This document shows, piece after piece, positions 21,201-30,031 of a stretch of DNA of 64,000 nucleotides. Source of the stretch: Haberlea rhodopensis (Eukaryota > Streptophyta > Magnoliopsida > Lamiales > Gesneriaceae). Made by a program: the position numbers and the translations under genes. Where the stretch lies: assembly GCA_907163345.1 (NCBI GenBank), contig CAJQUN010000400.1, positions 372,001-436,000 of the forward strand, given 5' to 3'. The notes under the pieces are model-generated. The model searched no databases. It was not told the origin of the DNA and saw only the letters and a program-made list of their open reading frames with translations. Each line of letters starts with the position of its first letter. Position 1 is the stretch's first letter.

Positions 21201-23452
21201 TGTTGGTCCATAAAATTAGGAATTGTGTTTTCTTTGCATGTTTTCCTTTCTATAAATTAGTGTGTAAGAAATACAACAAAATATTTCAACTCTTGTTTTT
21301 CTACTGATAATCAGTTGCAAGTATGATACCTGTTTATTATATGTGCATTCATTACTAGAAATATTGCATTACTAGGCTTTGATTATCTATCAAGATATGA
21401 CTATGAAACTTTTTTTACTGAAAGTGAATAAGGCAGGATGAAATAACTCACAGATGTGGGGATGCCCACGATTACAAAGAAACCAAGCAATGGAGCATAA
21501 AACACGCTGTCAGAGTTCAAAACTCCAAAAACAGGCCTTTCATTCGCGTACTCAAATATTGAACCAATCTGCGCTACCAACATTCAAAATTCATAAGGTA
21601 GGTTAAACACTTGAAAATAATCTTGATCAAAATAGTTTTAAGAAATAGGCACCATTCACAATATATAGTTAGTTACTGGCAATCAGCAAGTCATAACCAA
21701 GAGGATATTTGTTTCCAGTTTATAACTTTTCCAAAGTGGACCAAATCCAGTATTCCAAATGGTGTTTATCTTTTGCTCGTTAGAAGTCATTACAGAATCC
21801 TTGTGATAAGAGAATGCCAACTCTTGAAATATCCAAACCAGATATTACAGTTGACCGTTGGGGTCTTTACTTAAATAGGGGAAGATAATATATAGTAAGG
21901 CTGATCTTTCATGACTCTCCATGAATTTCGGTATTTATGACATACATGATGTTAAATGCCTTTCACTCATATGAAGGGATTTGATTTATGTCAATGCCAT
22001 ATTACTCTCTCTTCGATAATGATTGTTATGGATTCTAAATCGTCTTAAGCTTGGTATAATTTGAATTCCGTATATGAAACCATTTGCAAAATCAAGTACT
22101 TCTATCAGATGCAACCTAATGTTTAAGTTTGGATTGCAAGATTTTATTAAACATCTGAAATCTTTCATATGCAATTCATGATTTCCAACTCAATGCGCAC
22201 ACCATAAAAAAATAAAATGCATCTACTATATTTGGATTGATGGATGGACTTGGACTTGACAACACATTTAAATGAAAGGACTTAAAAATCAATGGATTTG
22301 AAATGCCATGTTTTGACCAAAATTTCAGGTGTCCCAAATTACGAACTAAGAAAATTAAAGGCTGTATTAAATTCTCAATTTTGTTTTTGATACCAAACAA
22401 ACATGACGAATTTGACAGATGAACAAACCTCAACATGCAGCCTTGAAGATAGCCTAAAGATTAAATATTTATTGATTAAAAGGATGTTTCAAATCCACGA
22501 CCAAAATCATTCAATTTAATTCAAACAGAGCTTTAAACTCAATCATTCAAAGTTTCAAACCAATCCAACTTATAGCCAGGGATGGGCTGGAGAATGAGAA
22601 TACCCTAGCTTCCCTAACTCAATGACAATCTAAAAACATATAACTATTTAGTACACAAATCAATCTTTTTTCTTACTTTACATAATAATTCGGGAAAATC
22701 ACCAAAATCATTTTGAGGTCGGTCTGTTCTGGTTTTTGGTCTTGTTCATCGTCAAAATATGTTTATTTTTAGTCCATTTTTGTCTGCCATGGTACAAGAT
22801 ATTGTTGATGTGATACTGGATATTGCTAAATGCTAACACTTAATCATATATCGCTAACGGGTACCGGAGATTGCTGAGGGGCGTCATATACTGCGGATGT
22901 GAGATTAAACTTCGATGATTTACTGGACCAAAAGCTGAAACAGACTAAGTTACAAGAATTTTTGTAAATTTTCAGACTTTTTTAACCCTTTTTCCAGACT
23001 TTGTAGCCAAGTAGAATAAATGGTAAACCGTGCAATCTAAAGGAGCGAGGAAGACTAAGAAAGATAACACATATCGGTGAAATAAACGCCATTACCGCAG
23101 CAATGGCCGCAACCGCAGATGAAAGCAGGTAAACATAGAAGGGAAGCTCAAACCCGAATGAGTCTTTCTGAGCTTCTTGGCGGGCCCATGGAGGATCCTC
23201 ACGCGAACCGGGTCTAGCCCACGAAGGAACCGATGGGTCATCGCCATTATCGGTTTCTTCTTCTTTAGACTTGCTCTGGTTCTTCGCAGAGCCTTCAGTG
23301 GCAGCCATCACTCTCAAATTTTTCGCGTTAATTGACTTGAAATTCTGCTTGCTTGGGTTACTCTTCGCCTTAAATAAGATCCCAGAAAATGGGTATGATT
23401 TCAGGGTCCATATCGAAGAATGGGAGGAAAAGGATGAGATTAATGTGGGCAT
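9213..23452 (-). CDS. Predicted plastid-targeted two-helix membrane protein, three coding exons
   Basis: Proposed coding exons on the minus strand: 23452-23096, 21568-21452 and 9290-9213, all joined in phase 0, giving about 183 residues. Exon 1 starts MPTLISS, is rich in Ser and basic residues like a chloroplast transit peptide, and then carries an acidic linker and the motif SWARPGSRED-PPWAR. The first helix ends exon 1 (YVYLLSSAVAAIAA); exon 2 reads IGSIFEYANERPVFG and a second helix (APLLGFFVIVGIPTS); exon 3 reads AFLWSKS, a charged AEEQDRRDGFL tail and a TAG stop. Splice sites: donors GTAATG at 23095 and GTGAGT at 21451, acceptors GCAG before 21568 and CCAG before 9290. I remember similar uncharacterised plant chloroplast proteins but assign no name or function. 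The intron between exons 2 and 3 is about 12.2 kb because it holds the transposon nest. An upstream in-frame ATG at 23542 is too close to the TATA box to be the likely start. Confidence 0.8.
10021..10277 (+). repeat. 5' LTR of copia-like element
   Basis: The block is longer than its partner because a segment of about 48 bases is tandemly duplicated (about 10110-10205). It ends TTTTTGTACT just before the PBS. Apart from the duplication and scattered changes it aligns along its length with the 3' LTR. Confidence 0.85.
10278..10290 (+). other. Primer-binding site of copia-like element
   Basis: TTGTATCAGAGCC follows the LTR directly. It is one base short of the usual TGGTATCAGAGC copia-type site. 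Confidence 0.75.
10291..11395 (+). other. Left internal part of copia-like element, no recognisable protein
   Basis: This C/T-rich, comparatively GC-rich stretch contains many TTCGTCG and GGGTTTCG-like segments and looks unlike the AT-rich surroundings. Short frames (60-95 codons) occur in all phases without similarity I recognise. It could be a captured host fragment or a retroelement leader; I cannot decide. Confidence 0.5.
11596..11735. repeat. GCGATCGATCGC palindrome cluster 2 (within hAT)
   Basis: Five GCGATCGATC-type palindromes, four of them the complete 12-mer and the third ending CTCC, lie in a tandemly duplicated unit of about 62 bases. The cluster is between the left terminal repeats and the transposase start, that is, in the likely promoter region. 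Confidence 0.95.
12028..13998 (+). pseudogene. hAT transposase with one in-frame stop
   Basis: The frame starting at ATG 12028 encodes an acidic N-terminus, then a BED zinc finger (about residues 40-90, with VWQLFDVE, CKKCKKDYAY and H..RHM..H), then the catalytic hAT region with LTSDIWTT near residue 185, FDNATNNTAAI, CACHILNL (about residue 285) and NRWNSTYLML. The frame stops with TAG at 13747-13749, directly after DVLAW, where the family normally has a second tryptophan. It then continues in the same phase through the dimerisation domain (LSIMARDLLTPPISTVPSES, then FSAGGRVID) to a stop at 13996-13998. Total length with the stop read through is about 656 codons, usual for the family. A single TGG to TAG change explains the break, so this copy is probably inactive but young. 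Confidence 0.9.
14199..14530 (+). repeat. Three tandem copies of the hAT right terminus
   Basis: A unit of 110 bases made of GGGCCGTGCC-type repeats and ending CCGTTTGACATCTATA occurs three times, with the terminal motif ending near 14311, 14421 and 14530. Only the last copy abuts the target-site duplication. Confidence 0.9.
14539..14970 (+). other. Middle internal part of copia-like element
   Basis: Sequence between the hAT and RTE insertions. No protein is recognisable; it has a poly(T) run near 14894-14909. Confidence 0.5.
14986..17852 (+). pseudogene. RTE LINE copy 1: endonuclease and reverse transcriptase, disrupted
   Basis: The first 1.1 kb encodes an APE-type endonuclease: ASWNVGSLTSR, LQETKW, GDFNGHVG and an SSATQIDFF segment near the usual catalytic end. 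The open frame closes at 16136. The reverse transcriptase follows in pieces (about 16390-16848 and 16855-17739) with GPDGIPIE, TLIPIYKNKGD, FGFMPGRST, HQGSALSP and the catalytic FADDVVLI. Breaks include TAG at about 16458, TAG before 16855 and frameshifts near 16130 and 16540. The copy ends at about 17852, roughly 85 bases short of the 3' end seen in copy 2. The predicted ATG at 14979 lies in the target-site duplication, so this copy is 5'-truncated at the start of the endonuclease. Confidence 0.9.
17853..20574 (+). pseudogene. RTE LINE copy 2: 5'-truncated, with 3' tail
   Basis: The copy begins at the position equivalent to about 15218 of copy 1, so it lacks the first 230 bases of the endonuclease. 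Endonuclease: 17869-18717. Reverse transcriptase: 18931-19824 and, after a frameshift near 19815, 19788-20501 with the C-terminal region (CWAPK, RLRWFGHV, GRGRPKKTW). A 14-base direct duplication at about 19296-19325 repeats IECRL in the protein. It differs from copy 1 at scattered sites, so the two derive from different transcripts. Confidence 0.9.
20590..20820 (+). other. Right internal part of copia-like element
   Basis: Non-coding pyrimidine-rich sequence leading into the hairpin array. Weaker CTCC...GGAG pairings start here (for example 20746-20766). Confidence 0.5.
20826..21092 (+). repeat. Array of about twelve mini-hairpins with a common TTTCC loop
   Basis: Repeating units of about 20-30 bases fold as a 4-6 bp stem around a TTTCC-like loop. 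Clear examples: CTCCT-TTTT-AGGAG (20826-20839), CCCT-TTTCC-AGGG (20865-20877), CTCTC-TTTCC-GAGAG (20914-20928), ACTATC-TTTCC-GATAGT (20960-20976), CTCCT-TTTCC-AGGAG (21007-21021), CTCTC-GTTTT-GAGAG (21029-21043) and GCTCCT-TTTCC-AGGAGC (21076-21092). Imperfect ones lie near 20846, 20892, 20933, 20979 and 21048. Stem sequences change while pairing is kept. The array is in the copia-like element, 20 bases before its polypurine tract. Confidence 0.85.
21112..21120 (+). other. Polypurine tract of copia-like element
   Basis: GAGGGGGAG directly precedes the 3' LTR start TGTTGAAG. Confidence 0.85.
21121..21305 (+). repeat. 3' LTR of copia-like element
   Basis: Aligns with 10021-10277 without the internal duplication. 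It ends TTTTTCTACT, followed by the duplicated GATAA at 21306-21310. Confidence 0.85.
21569..23095 (-). other. First intron of the host gene
   Basis: About 1.5 kb of AT-rich sequence with GT...AG ends on the minus strand. No transposon termini were recognised. A segment near 22735-22930 has the TGACGTG/TCGGA style of a dispersed plant repeat and loosely resembles 54540-54700. Confidence 0.7.
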
Positions 23453-23574
23453 GAGGAGGAAGAAGAGAGATTGGATTTTCAGATTTTGATGTAGAATTTT
23501 TTTTGGGATATGGTTGATGATAGGACCTAAATGCGTACCCACCCTCCGATCTTTATTTTGCGCTTCGGTGGCGC

Positions 23575-23580
23575 TTTATA
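23575..23580 (-). promoter_or_regulatory. TATA box of the host gene
   Basis: On the minus strand the sequence reads TATAAA within TTATAAAGCG. A start about 30 bases downstream would be near 23548, leaving a 5' UTR of about 95 bases before the chosen ATG at 23452. Confidence 0.5.
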
Positions 23581-23589
23581 ACAAACTTA

Positions 23590-24136
23590 CGTTTTTATTT
23601 AATAAATCATGATTTAAGTTTCACAAGATCACGTTTTATTATTAAATTATATTAATATCTTCTTAATTTTTCGGAAAAAAAGAAATGAAAAAGGAAAAAA
23701 ATTAAGAATTAGGATATTATATTAACAAAACCTCATTAAAATTTTTATTTGATATTAATGTATTATATATTATCATTCTATTAAACCTTATTTTGGAACA
23801 TGACTTTCTTAATAATAATATTTTGTTAAAAATTTCATATTATAAATAATATAAAAATAATATAGTTTTGTGAAATATTATGTATATTAGATATGTTTAA
23901 TTTTATTTTATGAATATATATATGTATTGTGCATCCATCCGCTCATCTGACTTACGTGCCTTAAAGTAGGACAATTCCTAAAATTTAAATTCAATTTCTT
24001 TAAAAAAAAATTAATTCGATAATTTCATAGTTTAAATATAATTTGTATATCTTAATTTATTTTCCAAAATTTAATTGGCGTTTATGATAATTTTACTTCT
24101 CAAATAAACAAAAGACAAAAGATTTATCCATAGAAA
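23590..24136. other. Upstream intergenic DNA
   Basis: Strongly AT-rich sequence upstream of the host gene promoter. No gene or clear element was seen. Confidence 0.5.
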
Positions 24137-24145
24137 TAATATCTA

Positions 24146-25378
24146 GGGATAATTATATCTACACCCCTCGACTTTAGCCTATTTACAGAAAGGTCCCCTT
24201 ATCAAAATATTACAGATACACCCCTTATACTATATGTAATATAAAATTATCAAATATTACATATACACCCCCTATAGTATACTATATATTATAGTTACAC
24301 CTCTATTGTGTTATATTATTTTTATGTATTTTTTGTTTCTTTTTTATTTATTTCAAAGAATCATTTATTAAATATTTTTAAACTATACATTAGCTTTTAT
24401 ATTAATGATAATATTTTAAAACTACTTATATATAAAAATACATTCAATATTATCTAATTGTATTATTATCATTATATTTTATTTTTTAAAATTTATAATG
24501 ATAAAATGATCTTGTTTTAGGTATTGATCTTTAATGACAATTATATATTTAGACGTCGACTTTAAATGACATGTCTAAGGCCATGATCTATATTGACATT
24601 CGATGTTTTATCGAATCAGTTTATTTAATATAAAAATCAGTCAATTCGGTTGGCTGAAAAACAAATTTAGTCGATTCAATTTAAAGTTCGATTCTGAAGC
24701 TCACCCCTAGTTGAACTCGTATATGGGTAGTTAGTTTTCAAAATTTAGATTTGTATCCCGTTCCTCAAATTATTAATCATATATTATTTATATTTTAAAT
24801 CATTTATTGATAGAGTGCGATGATTATATATTATCAAGTTCGGTATTTTTTGGCTAACCAATATTTATTGACGTCTATTTCAGAAATGGCAGCCGAACAT
24901 ATTATTTTTTAATTTGACTTTTAATTCGATTTAATTCAAAATATTACACAATATTGTTTTTTCTAACAAAAGTTTTTAAAATGTTATATATATTTAATGT
25001 TTTATGGTATATATTGATATTTTACAAGATTGAATAACAATGATAAATATTAAAATCATTAGGAAACTAAAAAAATATTTGAGTAAGTAATAATTATATT
25101 TGAAATAAACCATTCAAAAAATAAAATAATAATTTTATTACGATCACACACTCAATAAAATATCATAATTACAAAGGCACAACCCTCTAAAAATTTAGGT
25201 CAAAATAGTTGTCAAAGTTGACCAGGGGCAATTTGGGGTTTTCAATAAAAATTAGGTGAGGTTTTTGTAACGGCCGTTAATTTTACTAACGGCAGGGGAG
25301 GTCTCTGTAATTTTCCAAAGTTGATGGGAGCTTTCTGTAAATATGCCAAAGTCGAGGGGGTGCAGATGTAATTATCCC
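24146..25378. mobile_element. Non-autonomous Mutator-like (MULE) TIR element
   Basis: The left end reads GGGATAATTATATCTACACC and the reverse complement of the right end GGGATAATTACATCTGCACC; similarity continues for about 55 bases (CGACTTT, ATTTACAGAAAG). A perfect 9-bp duplication TAATATCTA flanks it (24137-24145 and 25379-25387), the length expected of Mutator-like elements. The 1.2 kb between is AT-rich and encodes no transposase. Confidence 0.9.
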
Positions 25379-25387
25379 TAATATCTA

Positions 25388-25847
25388 TAGTTATGTAAGG
25401 TATCTTTTGCTTCGATAGATTGATAAATAATGTAAAGATTAAAAATTATAAAATAAATTTAAAAATAATGTATGATAAGTAATGTGGTGTTTGGTTTGAG
25501 AATAAGATGATTAATAAATTTTATTGTTGGGTATAATGTCTAAAATACCCTCAGCATTATAATAATAGTATATATAATATATAAATAATATATAAAATAA
25601 GGATTATTATATTATTATAGAGAATAAAAACAATAGATAAAAAGATTAATAAAATAGACAAGAAGACAGAAGAATCAATAATATTATTATCATAAATAAT
25701 ATCAGACAGAATAATCTAATATGATATATATAATATATATCACAATAATATATTAATAAAATAATAATAATATACATATATAATATTATATATATAATAT
25801 GATATAATCGTTATAAATATTATACAATAATAATTTAATAATACCAA
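25388..25847. other. AT-dinucleotide-rich left flank of the viral insertion
   Basis: Almost pure A/T with TA and TAA runs (for example 25738-25803). Endogenous caulimovirids are known to be found in such TA-rich sites. Confidence 0.8.
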
Positions 25848-25958
25848 AATCATATTAGCAATATTTTTATCCGTATTGCCATTACTTTTACAAATAGTGA
25901 ATACATAGCATTCTATGAGCCAGATTATAAATCTGTTTATCAGGAGAGACCATCAATA

Positions 25959-26834
25959 TTACCATTCATAAATATGTTCCACTATAACTATTATTTCCAT
26001 TAAGGTCAGTTTCTTCATGGAGAGTATCCATTGGAGATGGCCTACTATAATAAAATAAGCTTGAGTGGGTTTAGTGGCCCATCTATTTTTTAATTTATTT
26101 ATTTGATCACCAATGACTTGTTTGTGATTGCCATGAGATAATTGATCCTGGAAATCAGTATCTAAAACTGAAATAGATAATTTCAAATCTTTAAATTTAT
26201 TTTCTAAAAATTGTTCAAAATCTCCCATTGATTTTAATTTAAAATCCTTGATTTCAGGGGGAGGTTGGATATTTGGAGTGGATAATATTATATCCGATGG
26301 TGGTGTCATTCCAACTAAAGGTTGAATGTGTGCAATTTTTGTACTAATATTCTCAATTCTATTATGTAATAGATTAATTTGTTCTCCTAAAATAACTAGG
26401 AAAAGATTTGTGTAATTTTGCTGTTTTAATAATTTATTAATATGTTGACATGTGAGTTGTAAAGTCTCATTTTCTAACAATTTTGAAAACGCTGAAAAAT
26501 TAAGAATTGTTCCTTCCTTTTCAATTTCAAAAGGTTGTTGAGGAGGATATAAATTTGTCAAAATATTACCATTCGAAAGTTTATAAGTCCTTTCTAATAC
26601 TTGAATATAGGGGTCAACATATGTTGATATAAACCATGATATAAAAGGTATGCAAGCATTTTGTTCAGAACAAAATTTATAAAATTCATTCTGTAACAAA
26701 GTTTGATTTTCTTTTGAAATATTGTCAAAAAACCATTTTCTAAATTGTTCCCATTTAGGTTGATTAAATTCATTTTTTATTTTTTGCCTGGCACTGGATC
26801 CAGGACTAAAATCTATTTTGGGTGTATTATTCAT
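25959..26834 (-). pseudogene. EPRV ORF2, 5' part (coat-protein N-terminal side), minus copy
   Basis: Starts at ATG 26834, overlapping the movement protein stop (ATGA). It encodes the N-terminal coat-side region of ORF2 for about 260 residues. A one-base loss in an AAA run near 26060 shifts the frame, and the frame then closes at 25959. More indels follow up to the insertion end. The rest of ORF2 lies at the opposite end of this copy because the circle was opened here. No function should be expected from this piece. Confidence 0.9.
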
Positions 26835-27934
26835 AAAGATGAAAAATTCATTTCTGATTCAGTTATTTCTGATTCTTTTAATCCTCTGACAATATTGTCT
26901 GGATTAATATATAATTTACTTATTCTTTCATATTGTAAATTATCAGGTAAATTCGGAACTGCAGATGTTGAAGCTCTATGTGGAGAATTATTTTCCTCCA
27001 TCGGAGAGATATGAGAAAAAGATGAATATGACTTAGATGATTTAGATCTTAAAGATCTAGGTATTGATTGTAATAATTTTTGTTGATTATTTGGTTCAAA
27101 TTGTAGTTGAATTGAACCATCATTTGTTTGTATAACATCAACTAAATTGTTTTGAATTCTGGTTTGAACAGGAATTGCATGTTCAATTGTCCAGTTATCA
27201 GGGAAAACAATTTCATCCCATTTAATAGCTCTTCGTGTTGTAATGTTAGATCGACTAAAATTAGTTTCAATCAATATTGTTTCATTAATGGGTTTATCCA
27301 TTCTCCTACATTGAGGATTTAAGGTATGCAAAGGTTTAAAATAAATACGATAACAGATACAAATTATTTCTGTTCCTGGAGCATAATTATAACCATGAGT
27401 TTTAACATTTAATGTTAAAGCATCTAATATATTAATATCAGATAATGATAATTGTAAATTTGGATAAACATCAAAATAAACAGGGCCATGAGCCAAACTA
27501 GATTGAATAATTCCAATCAAAGATTGTTTCCAATTTAAATTTCTTCCATCTCGTAAAGCTGCTATAAAGCTTTCTGGTAATCCTTCTAAAGTTAAAGGTT
27601 TAAAAGCAATTTGCACTAAACCAATGTGAAGAAATTTATGAGTTTCGATATAAGGTAAAATATCATTTTCACTAAGTAATTTTAAAACCATTTCATCATT
27701 ATTTAATGATACTGCTTCTTCAGTAGTTTTAACAATTTGTTTAATTCCTAATCTTTCAAAAGCTCCTAACTTATATATAAGTTTAGGTTCAATTTTAGGA
27801 ATTGTCCATCGATTTAATGATTCTAAATTCTGGGGTACATCATATTCTTGTACCATACTGTTCTTAACAGTATTTTGTTTCTTAACAAGGTTGAAATTCA
27901 TTTGAATAAGGCTACTTGTGTTAACTCTCATCAT
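26831..27934 (-). CDS. MP: EPRV ORF1: movement protein (30K superfamily), minus copy
   Basis: A 367-codon open frame with the plant-virus movement-protein pattern: a central region around ALRDGRNLNWKQSLIG, GPVYFDVYPNLQLSLSDIN and a GTEIICICYRIYF strand, followed by a low-complexity Ser-rich tail. In the family such proteins move viral genomes through plasmodesmata. The frame is uninterrupted and differs from the plus copy at residue 90 (Asn here, Lys there). It begins about 25 bases after the PBS and overlaps ORF2 by four bases. Family assignment is by eye. Confidence 0.85.
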   Translation of the reverse strand: MMRVNTSSLIQMNFNLVKKQNTVKNSMVQEYDVPQNLESLNRWTIPKIEPKLIYKLGAFERLGIKQIVKTTEEAVSLNNDEMVLKLLSENDILPYIETHKFLHIGLVQIAFKPLTLEGLPESFIAALRDGRNLNWKQSLIGIIQSSLAHGPVYFDVYPNLQLSLSDINILDALTLNVKTHGYNYAPGTEIICICYRIYFKPLHTLNPQCRRMDKPINETILIETNFSRSNITTRRAIKWDEIVFPDNWTIEHAIPVQTRIQNNLVDVIQTNDGSIQLQFEPNNQQKLLQSIPRSLRSKSSKSYSSFSHISPMEENNSPHRASTSAVPNLPDNLQYERISKLYINPDNIVRGLKESEITESEMNFSSL

Positions 27935-27958
27935 CTTCTACTTAACTTAATACCTAAT

Positions 27959-27972
27959 TGGCTCTGATACCA
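27959..27972 (-). other. EPRV primer-binding site, minus copy
   Basis: On the minus strand the sequence reads TGGTATCAGAGCCA, complementary to initiator tRNA-Met and used by caulimovirids to start minus-strand DNA synthesis. It conventionally marks position 1 of the viral circle. Confidence 0.9.
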
Positions 27973-27974
27973 TT

Positions 27975-28660
27975 CGAGACCTCCTATGAATTCATCATGA
28001 ACCTAGGACTTCTACAGAATACAAAAACCGTCAATCCTTGAACTATAACAGTACAAAAACACCCTAATCGACACACCTCGTCATAAGCGGGCAATAGTAC
28101 AATAGTTCTTAAATGCCAGTTTTACTATTCCAACCTAGAATGATTTATTCATAAGATACATAAGGACCAATTCAAGGCATAAGTAAGTAAATGAGATTTA
28201 AGTTAACACAAATAATTATTTAGCCTATCATAATATTTATGATAAAACAAAATAAAGATAAAAGAATACTTACAGAAAGGAAGAGCAGAATAAAAGTAGT
28301 TGAAACCAAATGCAAACTGTTTAATATAAACGAGAATATTACAAGAGTGGATGATTTTCGGTCTCTTTTTTCCAGTCTGCTAAACAAAGGAAATAAAAGC
28401 TCCTTATATAGGAGTGAGACATCGGATTTAAAATCCGGACTTCAAACCCAAAATAAAAACAGTACAGACTAATAATAAAAAAGTACAAACAGGAACCACA
28501 CTAATTTACAACAGTAGACGCACTAACAAATAAAATAAGATAGTGGATGGAATATATTCCATCGTACAATACTTTATTAAAGTAATATTCCTCTTTAGTC
28601 ATATCCACTAAAGTTTGTCTGCCATTGAGCCAAATAATGCGGGGAATCAGCATCTTCTTT
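27975..28660 (-). promoter_or_regulatory. EPRV intergenic region with pregenomic promoter, minus copy
   Basis: On the minus strand: TATATAAG at 28403-28410, a GTAAGT splice-donor-like site at 28268-28273, and AATAAA at 28144-28149, about 260 bases after the TATA box, which would give the terminally redundant RNA of this family. Here promoter, leader, PBS and movement protein are contiguous in the correct order. Short frames in the leader (for example 28239-28472 on the other strand) are not genes. Confidence 0.75.
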
Positions 28661-30031
28661 TTATAGTGCTTTGTCTTTATCTTTTGAGGTGGATCCAGTA
28701 GACCCAGTTTCCATCATGGTGGCTTTGAATGTTTCAAAAATATCATCAAAAGGAATATTTGGATCCTGTGCATCCTGTAAATCTTCAGATATTGATTTTC
28801 CAGACATGCTATCATCATCAAATCTGGTTAATATATCCTTCTTCATTGCTTCCAAATATTCTTCAATTATTTTCTCCTTAGTCATTACCTCGGATTTCAT
28901 TCGACATTTTCGAGCAATGTGCTCAAATGGTGAAGGTTGCTCAAACGAATTTTTAACAAAGTTATCCGTCTGATAAGTAGCAATGGTATCCGTAATTAGT
29001 TCCAAAGTATCAATTCCAAACATTTGTTTGGTGTCTGGGTTTTCCTTTAACATTTTATCCCAGAATTTTGAATAAAAATTCCTTTTAAGGCAGGGGATGT
29101 GAGTATCAGTATAAGATACTTCTGGCGACCATTTCCAAATCCAAGGAATAGAAAATTCAATAAAGTAATAGAAAGATGCTATTCCTGTGATACCAGAACT
29201 TTGATGTTGCATTTGAATTAATTTAGGAGATAAATCAATCCATTCATCAAAATAGGTTTTATAAATTTCTGGTAAAATTTTTTGTGTAGTGCCATATTTG
29301 CCCCACCAATTTATAAACCAATTTGGAATATCATGTTTATATACTTCAGTACAAATTTTAATAAACCACGAATGTCGTTTTTTATTGTTTTCATAGAAGA
29401 AGACTTTATGAAAGGCTTCAACATAATCCCAATAATTATATTTAATCATCTGATTATTAGGAAAAGCAAATTCTTTTTCCTTAAGAGGTGATATTCCCCA
29501 TTCAGTTGGAGTTATGACTCGCTTAATAATGATTTTACTAAAAGTAAAATTTTCCTTTTGTCCTAAAGGAAATCGCGTAATTTCGCATGAATTATTTATG
29601 AGTAATTGCTCATAATAATTTCGAGACTTATATGTCCCATAAGCAAATGATGCAGTGTCAATATACCTGCTCATAATCTTCCAGGGTTCATTGGCCCATT
29701 TTAGATCAATATCTTCAAGGAAAAATATGATTTCCTGAGAATCATTTTTGATAAAATTATGTGATTCTCCTTCATCGTTATTAACGATATTAGCATATGA
29801 TGCTGTTGTTTCTGTGTCAGGGATATTACCCTCTCTCTGTTGTCTAAAAGCAAGGAATTCCTGATATAAAGGATCCTGCTCTTGAGATAAATTCCTGGCT
29901 ATAAGCCTACGTGTTCCATGTTGAGCTATAATATGCTCTGGATTTTGTCCTCGGCCTCCTCGGCCACCCCTTCCTCTATAAGAGGAAGTTCCTCTAGAAG
30001 ATTGACTCATACCTGAAAATATTTCAAGCAT
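28661..30031 (-). CDS. EPRV ORF3, unknown function, minus copy
   Basis: A 456-codon open frame, identical in translation to that of the plus copy. The likely start is the ATG at residue 8 (MSQSSRGTSS). The N-terminus has an RGG-box (RGRGGRGGRG), followed by an acidic stretch and a folded-looking region rich in aromatic residues (EFSIPWIWKWSPEV, FYSKFWDKML), and an acidic, Ser-rich end. By position (last gene, before the promoter) it could be the counterpart of the caulimovirid translational transactivator, but I see no sequence support for that. Confidence 0.8.
   Translation of the reverse strand: MLEIFSGMSQSSRGTSSYRGRGGRGGRGQNPEHIIAQHGTRRLIARNLSQEQDPLYQEFLAFRQQREGNIPDTETTASYANIVNNDEGESHNFIKNDSQEIIFFLEDIDLKWANEPWKIMSRYIDTASFAYGTYKSRNYYEQLLINNSCEITRFPLGQKENFTFSKIIIKRVITPTEWGISPLKEKEFAFPNNQMIKYNYWDYVEAFHKVFFYENNKKRHSWFIKICTEVYKHDIPNWFINWWGKYGTTQKILPEIYKTYFDEWIDLSPKLIQMQHQSSGITGIASFYYFIEFSIPWIWKWSPEVSYTDTHIPCLKRNFYSKFWDKMLKENPDTKQMFGIDTLELITDTIATYQTDNFVKNSFEQPSPFEHIARKCRMKSEVMTKEKIIEEYLEAMKKDILTRFDDDSMSGKSISEDLQDAQDPNIPFDDIFETFKATMMETGSTGSTSKDKDKAL

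Larger units (their letters stand above)
10021..21305 (+). mobile_element. Non-autonomous copia-like LTR element hosting a transposon nest
   Basis: Two related terminal blocks (10021-10277 and 21121-21305) both begin TGTTGAAGATTATTATTTTAA. The left is followed by a tRNA-Met-type PBS and the right is preceded by a purine tract GAGGGGGAG. The 5-bp sequence GATAA flanks both sides (10016-10020 and 21306-21310). After removing the nested hAT and RTE insertions only about 2.1 kb of internal sequence is left, with no gag, protease, integrase or reverse transcriptase, so the element depended on others for movement. It sits in the second intron of the host gene, in the opposite orientation to that gene. 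Confidence 0.85.

Noticed and set aside
28671..29491. Frames opposite viral ORF3 (also 39472-40292)
   Set aside because: They are shadows on the complementary strand of an open viral gene and occur identically in both copies for that reason.
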